Positions 16,697 through 25,181 of a DNA stretch of 64,000 nucleotides are shown here, in pieces. The stretch covers positions 237,781 to 301,780 of the forward strand of contig NZ_BMVO01000006.1 in assembly GCF_014650755.1 (NCBI RefSeq), given 5' to 3'. The first letter of the stretch is position 1. Each line of letters starts with the position of its first letter. This DNA comes from Streptomyces chryseus. Lineage in GTDB: Bacteria; Actinomycetota; Actinomycetes; Streptomycetales; Streptomycetaceae. The position numbers were made by a program, and so were the translations under genes. The notes beneath the pieces were generated by a model. It was not told the origin of the DNA and searched no databases. It saw nothing but the letters and a program-made list of their open reading frames with translations.

Positions 16697-18184
16697 ATGA
16701 CCTCTCCGCTCAACGTCCCCCAGCCGCAGGAGCGTTGGAGCCCCCGCCTGTGGGGCACCCTGCTCGTACTCTGCGCCGCGATGTTCCTCGACGCCCTCGA
16801 CGTGTCGATGGTCGGCGTCGCCCTGCCGTCCATCGCCGCCGATCTCGACCTGTCCACTTCGACACTGCAGTGGATCGTCAGCGGCTACATCCTCGGTTAC
16901 GGCGGCCTGCTGCTGCTCGGCGGCCGCGCCGCCGACCTGCTCGGCCGGCGCCGCGTCTTCCTCGTCGCGCTCGGCGTCTTCGCTCTGGCCTCCCTGCTCG
17001 GCGGACTCGTCGACTCCGGCCCCCTGCTGATCGCCAGCCGCTTCATCAAGGGCCTCAGCGCCGCGTTCACCGCCCCGGCCGGCCTGTCCATCATCACCAC
17101 GACGTTCAAGGAGGGCCCGCAGCGCAACCGGGCGCTCGCCATCTACACCACCTGCGCCGCCACCGGCTTCTCCATGGGTCTCGTACTGTCCGGCCTGCTG
17201 ACCGAACTGAGCTGGCGCTGGACGATGCTGCTGCCCGCCCCCATCGCCCTGCTCGCCCTGGTCGCGGGCATCCGGATGATCCCGCACAGCGACCGCGACG
17301 ACTCCAACGGCGGTTACGACCTGCCGGGCGCCGTCACCGGCACGGCAGCCATGCTGCTGCTCGTCTTCACCGTGGTCGAGGCGCCCGAGGCCGGCTGGGC
17401 CTCCGCCCGCACCCTGCTGTCGTTCCTCGCGGCGGCCGTACTGCTCACCGTCTTCGTACTGATCGAGCGGCGAACCGCCAGTCCGCTGATCCGGCTCGGC
17501 GTACTGCGTTCCGGCAACCAGATCAGGGCGCAGCTCGGCGCGGCCACCTTCTTCGGCAGTTACGTCGGCTTCCAGTTCCTGGTGGTCCAGTACATGCAGT
17601 CGCTGCTCGGCTGGTCGGCGCTGGAGACCGCGCTCGCCTTCCTGCCCGCGGGCGTCCTGGTCGCACTCTCCTCCACCAAGATCGGCGACGTGGTGGACCG
17701 GTTCGGCACACCGCGTGTCATCGCGGTGGGCATCACCCTCCTGGTGATCGGGTACGTACTGTTCCTGCGCATCACCCTCACTCCGCAGTACGCCGCCGTG
17801 ATCCTGCCCTCGATGCTGCTCATCGGCGCGGCCTGCGCTCTCGTCTTCCCCTCGCTCAACATCCAGGCCACCACCGGTGTGGCCGACAACGAGCAGGGCA
17901 TGGTGTCGGGCCTGCTCAACACCTCGCTCCAGGTGGGCGGGGCGGTCTTCCTGGCCGTGGTGACCGCCGTGATCACGGCGGGCGGCGGCGAGGGCGGCAC
18001 GCCCCAGGAAGTACTCGACAGCTTCCGCCCGGGCCTGGTCGTGGTGACGGTGGTCGCGGCCGCCGGACTGCTGATCACGCTCACCGGCCTGCGCGGGCCC
18101 CGCGCGCGGCGGAGCGTCGTCCTCATGAAGTCGGTGCCCGGGAAGGCGGAGACCGCGCCGGAGCGGGTCGGCGCCCGAGACTGA
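16697..18184 (+). CDS. MFS drug transporter, DHA2 (14-TM) family
   Basis: This 495-residue pump has 14 predicted membrane segments. Motif D-like LDALDVSMVGVALPSIA follows TM1 and motif A GGRAADLLGRRRVFL lies between TM2 and TM3; both are typical of EmrB/QacA proton antiporters. The start is the ATG at 16697; the GTG at 16688 lies inside the -10 region. It is controlled by the divergent MarR regulator through the palindromes between them. The exported compound is unknown. Confidence 0.92.
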   Translation: MTSPLNVPQPQERWSPRLWGTLLVLCAAMFLDALDVSMVGVALPSIAADLDLSTSTLQWIVSGYILGYGGLLLLGGRAADLLGRRRVFLVALGVFALASLLGGLVDSGPLLIASRFIKGLSAAFTAPAGLSIITTTFKEGPQRNRALAIYTTCAATGFSMGLVLSGLLTELSWRWTMLLPAPIALLALVAGIRMIPHSDRDDSNGGYDLPGAVTGTAAMLLLVFTVVEAPEAGWASARTLLSFLAAAVLLTVFVLIERRTASPLIRLGVLRSGNQIRAQLGAATFFGSYVGFQFLVVQYMQSLLGWSALETALAFLPAGVLVALSSTKIGDVVDRFGTPRVIAVGITLLVIGYVLFLRITLTPQYAAVILPSMLLIGAACALVFPSLNIQATTGVADNEQGMVSGLLNTSLQVGGAVFLAVVTAVITAGGGEGGTPQEVLDSFRPGLVVVTVVAAAGLLITLTGLRGPRARRSVVLMKSVPGKAETAPERVGARD

Positions 18185-18198
18185 CCGGCGAGGGGGAC

Positions 18199-18237
18199 GT
18201 GTGCGGCCGGCGGGCGCCTTGCCCGTCGGCCGCACAC
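18199..18237 (+). terminator. Terminator hairpin after the MFS pump
   Basis: A 17-bp stem (18199-18215 with 18221-18237) has one mismatch and a 5-base GCCTT loop. It starts 15 bases after the stop of the MFS gene. There is no strong T-run, which is usual in Streptomyces terminators. Confidence 0.65.
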
Positions 18238-18255
18238 GCTGTGAGACTGGCGGCC

Positions 18256-18528
18256 ATGGGGACAAGGACGCGGGCACAGCGCGACGCGATGACGATCGAG
18301 ATCGGTTACGCCCTGCTGAGCGCGGCGGTCCTCGCCGGGGCCACCTTCGCCGCGATCACCGCGCCGTGGCTGCTCGCCTCGCCGGGCCTCGACAGGGCCG
18401 TGCTGGTCGCGGGTGGCGCACCGGCCGTGGTCGTCTTCGTCCTGCGCGTCGTGCACGTGCTGTGGGGCTATCGCGGCGCGCCCGGCACTGAGCCGAGCCA
18501 GCCGGGACGTACCAGCCCCGACGCGTAG
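18256..18528 (+). CDS. Small two-TM membrane protein (DUF6332-like)
   Basis: This 90-residue protein has two membrane segments (about residues 15-38, YALLSAAVLAGATFAAITAPW, and 47-66). The segment RAQRDAMTIEIGYALLSA resembles the Streptomyces DUF6332 family. The ATG at 18256 is chosen; an internal ATG at 18289 would remove the charged head. It follows the pump terminator by 19 bases, so it probably has its own promoter. The function is unknown. Confidence 0.65.
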   Translation: MGTRTRAQRDAMTIEIGYALLSAAVLAGATFAAITAPWLLASPGLDRAVLVAGGAPAVVVFVLRVVHVLWGYRGAPGTEPSQPGRTSPDA

Positions 18529-18724
18529 GCCGGCGACCGCGGCGGCGAAGGAGCTCATGGGCGGCGGGGACGAAGACCGGGACGCCGCGCAGGGCGTCAG
18601 CCCGGCGGCGTGACCACACGCCGCGCAGTACCCGGGCCGGCCCGGCGCTCCCCGCACCGGCGACGCGTACGAGGGACGCCCGCACCGCGTCAGGAGCCGC
18701 CCCCGTCAGGATCCGCCGCCCGCG

Positions 18725-19471
18725 TCAGGAGCCGTCGCCGCTGCCGGGCGCGGCGGAGGGGGCGGGGCCCTCGGCCCGGCCGCCGATCAGGCCCACGGCG
18801 TGGGCCAGGGTGGTGGCGGCGTGCTCGAAGAACGCGTCGCGTTCCTCGACGATCCGGTCGAACTGGCCGAAGAGCTCGAAGGAGACCAGGCCGAAGAGCT
18901 GCGACCAGGCGGCGACCAGGGCGGCGACGACCGGCGGGGGGAGGTCCGGGGCCACGTCCTCGGTGATCCGCCGGGCCTCGTCGGTGAGGGCGGCCGGCAG
19001 CGGCGGGACGGCGAGACCGCTGCCCCGGTGGGCGTCGCGCGCGACGGAGATGAGGGCGCGGCCGACCCGGGACGCGGGCCCGACGGTCGCCCTGGGGGCG
19101 GTGTAGCCGGGTACGGGCGAGCCGTAGATGAGCGCGTACTCGTGGGGGTGCGCGAGCGCCCAGCTCCGTACGGCCCGGCAGACGGCGGTCCAGCGGGCGG
19201 GGTGCGGGGCGTGGGCGGGCTGCTGGGCGAGGGCGGTCTCGGCGGCGGCGCCCACGGCGTCGTACGCGTCGACGATCAGTGCGGTCAGCAGATCGTCGCG
19301 GCTGGGGAAGTAGCGGTAGAGCGCCGAGGAGACCATGCCGAGTTCGCGGGCGACGGCGCGCAGGGAGAGCTTCGCGGCGCCTTCGGCGGCGAGTTGTCTG
19401 CGGGCCTCGTCCTTGATGGCCGCCGTGACTTCGGCCCGGGCTCGTTCTCTTGCTCCGCGCGTGGTGCTCAT
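18725..19471 (-). CDS. TetR-family transcriptional regulator
   Basis: This 248-residue protein has an N-terminal TetR helix-turn-helix (LSLRAVARELGMVSSALYRY, residues about 37-56, then FPSRDDLLTALI). Its C-terminal ligand domain resembles the TetR_C_33/WHG type (WALAHPHEYALIYGSPVPGY). The start is the ATG at 19471, which gives the usual short polar head. It is divergent from the nitroreductase-family gene at 19603. Palindromes at 19514-19526 and 19553-19580 are its probable operators. Confidence 0.9.
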   Translation of the reverse strand: MSTTRGARERARAEVTAAIKDEARRQLAAEGAAKLSLRAVARELGMVSSALYRYFPSRDDLLTALIVDAYDAVGAAAETALAQQPAHAPHPARWTAVCRAVRSWALAHPHEYALIYGSPVPGYTAPRATVGPASRVGRALISVARDAHRGSGLAVPPLPAALTDEARRITEDVAPDLPPPVVAALVAAWSQLFGLVSFELFGQFDRIVEERDAFFEHAATTLAHAVGLIGGRAEGPAPSAAPGSGDGS

Positions 19472-19513
19472 GAGAGAGCAGTCTGCCACGGGCGAGAGCA
19501 CCGCCCAATAACG

Positions 19514-19580
19514 AGAGCACTGCTCTTGCTTTGGATCACCGATCGCGTGCACACTGCTCTCAAGCGAGAGCAGTGCTCTC
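19514..19580. promoter_or_regulatory. TetR operators between divergent genes
   Basis: Three overlapping or adjacent palindromes share the half-site AGAGCA. They are AGAGCACTGCTCT at 19514-19526, ACTGCTCTC-N4-GAGAGCAGT at 19553-19574 and GAGAGCAGTGCTCTC at 19566-19580. Another half-site, GAGAGCAGT, lies just before the TetR start codon. The spacing suggests cooperative binding and repression of both genes. Confidence 0.75.
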
Positions 19581-19602
19581 CGACTCATCGATGGAGGCCG
19601 TC

Positions 19603-20058
19603 ATGCCGGAGTCCCAGCCGTACTACCTCAAGGGCAGCCCCATGGCCATCAGGCTGAACAACGTCGTCGGATGGCTCGCCCGCCACGGCTTCAGCCTGCT
19701 CGGCACCGCCGAGATGTCCGTCCGCGGCCGCAGGAGCGGCCAGCCGCAGCGCATCCCCGTCAACCCGCACACCCACGACGGCGCCCAGTACCTGGTCTCC
19801 GCCCGCGGCCATTCCCAGTGGGTCCGCAACATGCGCGCCGCCGGCGGGGGCGAGCTCAAGGTCGGCCGCAAGGTGCGCGGCTTCACCGCCGCCGAGATCC
19901 CCGACCACGAGAAGCCGCTGGTGCTCCGCACCTACCTGGAGCGCTGGGGCTGGGAGGTCAACCACTACTTCAAGGGGGTGACCGCCAGGTCCTCCGACGA
20001 GGAACTCCTGGCAGCCGCCCCCGACCACCCCGTCTTCCGCATCACCCTCGAGAAGTGA
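19603..20058 (+). CDS. Nitroreductase/quinone reductase family protein (DUF385, F420-type)
   Basis: This 151-residue protein has the split-barrel fold of the deazaflavin-dependent nitroreductase (Ddn) family: RRSGQPQRIPVNPHTHDGAQYLVSA-type core (residues about 43-68) and W-R-N-M-R near residue 75. Relatives reduce quinones or nitro compounds with F420H2. The ATG at 19603 has GGAGG 5 bases upstream; an ATG at 19591 overlaps that site. It is likely induced by release of the divergent TetR protein. Confidence 0.85.
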   Translation: MPESQPYYLKGSPMAIRLNNVVGWLARHGFSLLGTAEMSVRGRRSGQPQRIPVNPHTHDGAQYLVSARGHSQWVRNMRAAGGGELKVGRKVRGFTAAEIPDHEKPLVLRTYLERWGWEVNHYFKGVTARSSDEELLAAAPDHPVFRITLEK

Positions 20059-20073
20059 CGCGGACCGTCCCCC

Positions 20074-21288
20074 CTACGCCTTGTCCAGCGCACTCAGAGC
20101 GCGCTGGACGACCGGGCGCGTACGGACGATCTCGCCCAGCGTCGTCGACCCGCGCGTGATCCCGGCGAACATCTTCCAGGCCGGGCGGAATCCGGTTATG
20201 GCCGCGTGCAGCAGTCCCGGCCGCCGCTCGAACAGGGCGAGCATCCGCCGTCCGACGCCCATCTCCACGCCGAGGCCCGCCTTGATGGCGAAGGCGTAGT
20301 TGAGCGCCTGCCGGCGGGCGTCCACGGCGTCCTGCGCCTCCGCGATGCGCACCGCCCACTCCCCCGCGAGCCGCCCGGACCGCAGCGCGAAGGAGATCCC
20401 CTCCCGGGTCCACGGCTCCAGCAGCCCCGCCGCGTCGCCGCACACCAGCACCCGCCCGCGCGACAGCGGCGAGTCGTCGCTGCGGCACCGCGTCAGATGC
20501 CCGGAGGAGACGGCCGGCTCGAAACCGGCCAGCCCCAGCCGGGCGATGAAGTCCTCCAGGTACCGCTTGGTGGCGGCGCCGTCGCCGCGGGCCGAAATGA
20601 CTCCCACGGTCAGCGTCTCGCCCTTGGGGAACACCCAGCCGTAACTTCCCGGGAGCGGCCCCCAGTCGATGAGCACCCGCCCCGCCCAGTCCTCGGCGAC
20701 CGTCCCGGGCACCGGGATCTCCGCCTCCAGGCCGAGGTCCACCTGGTCGAGCTTCACCCCGACGTGCGCCCCTATGCGGCTCGCGCTGCCGTCCGCGCCG
20801 ACCACCGCCCGTGCCAGCACCGTCTCGCCGTCCGCCAGGACGACGGCGACCGTGCGCCGGTCCGGCACGGCCGCGCCGTGCTGCTCGACGCGCGCCACCG
20901 TCACTCCGGTACGGACCACGGCGCCCGCCTTCCGCGCCTCCTCGACCAGCGCGGCGTCGAACTCCGGCCGGTTGATGAGCCCGAAGAGCATCGTCTTCGA
21001 ACGGCGTGTCCGGGTCAGCTTCCCGCCCAGCGAGAACGTGACGGCGTGCACCCGGTCCCTGAACGGCAGTTCGAAGCCGGGCGGCAGCGCGTCCCGCGAA
21101 GGCCCGATGATGCCGCCGCCGCAGGTCTTGTAACGGGGGAGCTCCGCCTTCTCCAGGAGGAGCACGCGCCGTCCCGCGACCGCTGCCGCATATGCCGCCG
21201 ACGCCCCGGCGGGCCCGGCACCGACCACGACCACGTCCCACACCGGCTCTTCACGCTCACGTCCGGCGTCTGCGTTCTCGCTGCTCAC
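20074..21288 (-). CDS. Geranylgeranyl reductase family FAD-dependent oxidoreductase
   Basis: This 404-residue flavoprotein has the dinucleotide motif VVVGAGPAGASAAYAAA near residue 20 and KTCGGGIIG near residue 55. The second FAD motif, GDAAGLLEPWTREGISFAL, lies near residue 285. These fit the geranylgeranyl reductase family, which saturates polyprenyl chains in quinones or lipids. The GTG at 21288, 12 bases after AGGAG, gives the right N-terminus. Its 3' end converges on the nitroreductase gene with a 15-base gap. It may act on menaquinone or a related isoprenoid; this is inference. Confidence 0.9.
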   Translation of the reverse strand: MSSENADAGREREEPVWDVVVVGAGPAGASAAYAAAVAGRRVLLLEKAELPRYKTCGGGIIGPSRDALPPGFELPFRDRVHAVTFSLGGKLTRTRRSKTMLFGLINRPEFDAALVEEARKAGAVVRTGVTVARVEQHGAAVPDRRTVAVVLADGETVLARAVVGADGSASRIGAHVGVKLDQVDLGLEAEIPVPGTVAEDWAGRVLIDWGPLPGSYGWVFPKGETLTVGVISARGDGAATKRYLEDFIARLGLAGFEPAVSSGHLTRCRSDDSPLSRGRVLVCGDAAGLLEPWTREGISFALRSGRLAGEWAVRIAEAQDAVDARRQALNYAFAIKAGLGVEMGVGRRMLALFERRPGLLHAAITGFRPAWKMFAGITRGSTTLGEIVRTRPVVQRALSALDKA

Positions 21289-21450
21289 GATGTGCTTCTG
21301 CTCCTGATCCGCCCGGTGATCCGTACTGCTGTCGCATCCTACGGCGCAGGAGCCGCCGATCTCTCTGTGGGAGGATCGGGCGGTGCTTGTCGGCCACCCC
21401 GTACGAACACCCACACGCACTACAACGTCGCACTCACAAGGAGCGTGCCC

Positions 21451-22815
21451 ATGACCGCCGAACCGATCGCCGAGACCGTCGCCTCGCTGATGCCCCGCGC
21501 GAAGACGGAGCTCGCGGAGCTGGTGGCCTTCCAGTCGGTGGCGGATCCCGCGCAGTTCCCCAAGAGCGAGTGCGAGGCGGCCGCCGTCTGGTGCGCCGAC
21601 ACCCTGCGGACCGAGGGTTTCCAGGACATCGCGCTGCTGGAGACCCCCGACGGCACCCAGTCGGTGTACGGCTTCCTGCCGGGCCCGGCGGGCGCGCCGA
21701 CCGTCCTGCTGTACGCCCACTACGACGTACAGCCCCCGCTGGACGAGACCGCGTGGCTCTCGCCGCCGTTCGAGCTGACGGAGCGCGACGGCCGCTGGTA
21801 CGGGCGCGGCGCCGCCGACTGCAAGGGCGGCTTCATCATGCACCTGCTCGCCCTGCGCGCCCTGCGGGCGAACGGCGGCATACCGGTCTCGGTGAAGGTC
21901 GTCCTGGAGGGCTCGGAGGAGCAGGGCACGGGTGGTCTGGAGCAGTACGCCGAGGCGCACCCCGAGCTGCTCGCCGCCGACACGATCGTCATCGGCGACA
22001 CCGGCAACTTCCGCGTCGGCCTGCCGACGGTCACCGCGACGCTGCGCGGCATGACCATGCTGCGCGTACAGGTCGACACCCTCGAAGGCAACCTGCACTC
22101 GGGCCAGTTCGGCGGCGCGGCGCCCGACGCGCTGGCGGCGCTCATCCAGCTGCTGGCCTCGCTGCGCGCCGAGGACGGTTCGACGACCGTGGACGGGCTG
22201 ACCGCCGACTCGGCGTGGGACGGCCTCGACTACCCCGAGGAGGAGTTCCGCAAGGACGCGCGGGTCCTCGACGGGGTCGGCCTGATCGGCAACGGCACGG
22301 TCGCCGACCGCATCTGGGCCCGTCCCGCCGTCACCGTCATCGGCATCGACTGCCCGCCGGTGGTCGGCGCCACGCCGTCCCTGCAGGCGAGCGCGCGGGC
22401 GCAGATCAGCCTGCGGGTGCCGCCGGGCCAGGACGCCGCCGAGGCGACCAAGCTGCTCACCGCCCACCTGCTGGCGCACACCCCGTGGGGCGCGCGGGTC
22501 TCGGTGGAGCAGGTCGGCCAGGGCCAGCCGTTCAAGGCGGACGTGACCAGTCCGGCGTACACCTCGATGGCGGAGGCCATGCGCGTGGCGTACCCCGGCG
22601 AGGAGATGCAGACGTCCGGCATGGGCGGCTCGATCCCGCTGTGCAACACGCTGGCCGCGCTCTACCCGAAGGCCGAGATCCTGCTCATCGGGCTGAGCGA
22701 GCCCGAGGCCCAGATCCACGCGGTGAACGAGAGCGTCTCGCCCGAGGAGCTGGAGCGGCTGTCCGTGGCCGAGGCGCTGTTCCTTCGCAACTACGCGCTG
22801 TCCAAGCAGGGTTAA
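21451..22815 (+). CDS. M20 family metallopeptidase (dipeptidase)
   Basis: This 454-residue enzyme shows the M20 zinc-binding segments: LLYAHYDVQPP near residue 92, WYGRGAADCKGGFIMHL near 115, VLEGSEEQGTGG near 153 and MGGSIPLCN near 393. The aspartate usually followed by Asp (DDKG) is here DCKG, a conservative family variant. It should hydrolyse dipeptides or N-acyl amino acids in the cytoplasm. The start is the ATG at 21451 with AAGGAG 8 bases upstream. It is divergent from the reductase gene. Confidence 0.92.
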   Translation: MTAEPIAETVASLMPRAKTELAELVAFQSVADPAQFPKSECEAAAVWCADTLRTEGFQDIALLETPDGTQSVYGFLPGPAGAPTVLLYAHYDVQPPLDETAWLSPPFELTERDGRWYGRGAADCKGGFIMHLLALRALRANGGIPVSVKVVLEGSEEQGTGGLEQYAEAHPELLAADTIVIGDTGNFRVGLPTVTATLRGMTMLRVQVDTLEGNLHSGQFGGAAPDALAALIQLLASLRAEDGSTTVDGLTADSAWDGLDYPEEEFRKDARVLDGVGLIGNGTVADRIWARPAVTVIGIDCPPVVGATPSLQASARAQISLRVPPGQDAAEATKLLTAHLLAHTPWGARVSVEQVGQGQPFKADVTSPAYTSMAEAMRVAYPGEEMQTSGMGGSIPLCNTLAALYPKAEILLIGLSEPEAQIHAVNESVSPEELERLSVAEALFLRNYALSKQG

Positions 22816-22884
22816 GCGCTCAGCGGAGATCGCTGAAAGCGTAGATCCGTACGGCGGGCGGCCTGCCCGTCGTACGTTCGCCGC

Positions 22885-23598
22885 ATGGATCTCGTCGAAG
22901 TCGTCCCCCACCGCCTGTACATGTTCCGCTTCCGCATCGGCCAGGCGTACCTCTGGTGCGACGGTGCGGAGCTGACCCTGATCGACGCCGGCGACAAGGA
23001 CGCGGCGGCCGACGTCGAAGAGGCGATACGGAGCCTCGGCCTGCGCCCCGAGAACATCCGCCGGATCGTCCTCACCCACTGCCACCGCGACCACGTCGGC
23101 GCCGCCGGTGAGCTGGCCGGGCGGTACGGCGCCGAGGTGATCGCGCACCGGCTCGACGCTCCCGTGATCCGGGGCGAGCGGCCGGTGCCGGAGCCCGTGC
23201 TGCTGGACTGGGAGCGTCCGCTGTACGCCCACGGACTGACCGTGCCGCCGGCCCCGCCCACCCGGGTGGACCGGGAGGCCGAGGACGGCGACCTGCTGGA
23301 GTTCGGCGACGGCGCGCGGATCGTCCACGCCCCCGGCCACACGGACGGGAGCATCGGCGTGCACCTGCCGCGGCACGGTGTGCTGTTCACGGGCGACTGC
23401 GTGGCGGGCGTCGGCCAGGTGATGCTGGGCGTGTTCAACACCGACCGCGAGCGCGCCCTGGACTCGTTCCGCCGCCTGGCGGCGCTCGCCCCAGCCATCG
23501 CCTGCTTCGGTCACGGCGACCCGCTGACCGAGGACACGGCTGCCGTTCTGCGGGCATCAGCCGACCGGGACTCCGGCTTCCAGGTTGAGCACGGCTGA
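22885..23598 (+). CDS. MBL-fold metallo-hydrolase
   Basis: This 237-residue protein has the metallo-beta-lactamase metal motif THCHRDHVGAA (residues about 70-80), HAPGHTDGS near residue 150 and LFTGDCV near residue 168. The layout matches glyoxalase-II-like and quorum-quenching-like hydrolases. The start is the ATG at 22885. It overlaps the convergent kinase/Nudix gene by 42 bases at its 3' end. The substrate is unknown. Confidence 0.9.
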   Translation: MDLVEVVPHRLYMFRFRIGQAYLWCDGAELTLIDAGDKDAAADVEEAIRSLGLRPENIRRIVLTHCHRDHVGAAGELAGRYGAEVIAHRLDAPVIRGERPVPEPVLLDWERPLYAHGLTVPPAPPTRVDREAEDGDLLEFGDGARIVHAPGHTDGSIGVHLPRHGVLFTGDCVAGVGQVMLGVFNTDRERALDSFRRLAALAPAIACFGHGDPLTEDTAAVLRASADRDSGFQVEHG

Positions 23599-24594
23599 CC
23601 GCTCGCGGGCCCGCAGCGCCCAGCGCAGCCGCTCGTAGCGCTGGGGCGGCAGCATCCCGGCGGCCTCCTCCTCGGTGACGAAGCGCCAGCCGCGCAGCTC
23701 CGAGCCGGGCAGGACCAGCCGGCCCGCCGCCGCGCTGTCGAGCCTGCCACCGTCGAAGATCAGGCGCAGACCGCCGAACGCCGGCGGCCTCGGCGGCTCC
23801 CAGTCGACGACCAGCAGCCTCGGCACCTCGGCGAGCTCTATCCCGATCTCCTCCTCGACCTCACGCATCCCGGCGCGCGCGGGCGCCTCCCCCCGTTCCA
23901 CGACCCCGCCGGGGAACTCCCAGCCGGGCTTGTAGGTGGGGTCGACGAGGAGCACCCTGTCCGCCTTGTCGAAGAGCAGGACACCCGCGGCGACGGTCTC
24001 GGCGGTCGGCTCGGGCGTCTGCACGATCGCGCAGCTCCCGGCGGCCCCGGACCGTACCGCCTCGGCGATCCGTACGGCCGTCTCGGCCGGTGTCAGCGCG
24101 CTGGTGTCGACGAGGTGGGCGTCGCCGGCCAGCCAGCCGAGCGCGGCGCGGTACGGCTCGATGTGCTCGTACGCCCATTGCCGTACCCGCTCGCTTCCCT
24201 CGGGGTCGTCCGGCATCTCCTCACGGGCCGCGATCCGCTCACGAAGGATCGTTTCGTCGGCCGAGAGCAGTACGTGGCACACCGGAATGCGGCGTGCGGC
24301 GAACCCGCCGAATATCTCGTCGCGGTACTCCTGGCGCAGGAGCGTCATGGGCACCACCAGCATGCCGCCCACCTCGGCGAGCAGCGCGGCCGCGGTGTCC
24401 ACGACCAGCCGGCGCCAGATGGGGAGGTCCTGGTAGTCGCTGACCTCCGCCAGCCGCTTCTGCGGCAGTAGATTGCGCAGTCCCCCGCCGATCAGTTCGG
24501 GGTCGTAGAAGGTGCTGTTCGGGATCAGATCGATCAGTTCGCGCGCGGCGCTGGTCTTGCCCGCACTGAACGCACCGTTGATCCAGACGATCAC
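23557..24594 (-). CDS. P-loop kinase-like / Nudix hydrolase fusion
   Basis: This 345-residue protein joins two domains. Residues 1-175 are a P-loop kinase-like domain with Walker A NGAFSAGKTSAARE at residues 5-18 and a Lid-like DETILRERIAAREE segment. Residues about 195-345 form a Nudix domain with box GGVVERGEAPARAGMREVEE followed by EIG near residue 230. The GTG at 24594 has AGAGGGGG just upstream and gives the natural start of the P-loop domain. The fusion suggests a nucleotide or cofactor salvage role in which one domain phosphorylates and the other hydrolyses a diphosphate; this is inference. Its 3' end overlaps the MBL gene. Confidence 0.88.
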   Translation of the reverse strand: MIVWINGAFSAGKTSAARELIDLIPNSTFYDPELIGGGLRNLLPQKRLAEVSDYQDLPIWRRLVVDTAAALLAEVGGMLVVPMTLLRQEYRDEIFGGFAARRIPVCHVLLSADETILRERIAAREEMPDDPEGSERVRQWAYEHIEPYRAALGWLAGDAHLVDTSALTPAETAVRIAEAVRSGAAGSCAIVQTPEPTAETVAAGVLLFDKADRVLLVDPTYKPGWEFPGGVVERGEAPARAGMREVEEEIGIELAEVPRLLVVDWEPPRPPAFGGLRLIFDGGRLDSAAAGRLVLPGSELRGWRFVTEEEAAGMLPPQRYERLRWALRARERSAVLNLEAGVPVG

Positions 24595-24784
24595 GGTTCC
24601 CCCTCTTCCGTCGCCCCCTGTGGCCTGCCCGCGACACCGCGCCACGGAAACCCGGGGTCACCGCATGGTGCCCGCGACCGTTTGGGCACACAACCGTGCC
24701 GATGCTGTTGCATGCCAGGGGCAACGGTCCGGGGCACCGGCGGCGTCGAACAGGGGGAGAGGCGCCCTGACGGGAGGCGGGACC

Positions 24785-24862
24785 GTGACGCACGCGCGCG
24801 GCAGCTCGTTGGGGCAACTGGAGCAGCAGTTCGGCAGACATGGGAGCGGGGTGCGCAGATGA
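24785..24862 (+). CDS. Possible 25-residue leader peptide or small protein
   Basis: A short reading frame from GTG at 24785 encodes THARGSSLGQLEQQFGRHGS plus a few residues. It ends with a TGA that overlaps the ATG of the next small gene (ATGA at 24859-24862). A GGAGGCGGG purine run lies 7-15 bases before the start. The overlap suggests coupled translation. The coding evidence is the overlap only, and no family was recognised. Confidence 0.35.
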   Translation: MTHARGSSLGQLEQQFGRHGSGVRR

Positions 24863-25047
24863 GTCGCATGGTGTTGGAGCAGTTCCCGGCCGGCGGCCCC
24901 AGGGGCAGCTGGCCGGCCGAGGAGTTCGCCCTGGCGCGGCGGGCGGAGGGCTGTCCGGCGGAGGTCGTGATGGACCTGGAGGCCGACGCGTTCCTGGTGG
25001 TCGTGGCGCAGCGCGCTACGGAGGCGGGCTCGCAGGGGCGCGGCTAG
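24859..25047 (+). CDS. Small conserved hypothetical protein
   Basis: This 62-residue acidic protein contains WPAEEFALARRAEGCPAEVV and MDLEADAFLVVVAQ. Similar short proteins occur in Streptomyces, as far as I recall, without known function. No good Shine-Dalgarno lies directly before the ATG at 24859; coupling to the upstream 25-codon frame by the ATGA overlap would explain that. There is no membrane segment or metal motif. Confidence 0.6.
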   Translation: MSRMVLEQFPAGGPRGSWPAEEFALARRAEGCPAEVVMDLEADAFLVVVAQRATEAGSQGRG

Positions 25048-25181
25048 ACGGGGGGCGGGGCGGCGAGGCGGCGGAGGTTGCGGGACTGCGGCGGGGAGGG
25101 CCGCGGGCACGGCGGCAGCGCGTGCGGCTCGGACGTCGGCGGGCGCGGCGGGCAGGACAGGAGCCCGCGCGGCTCGGGCGG

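Noticed and set aside
24785..25047. Toxin-antitoxin pair
   Set aside because: The overlapping small genes fit the layout, but neither product has a toxin or DNA-binding motif.
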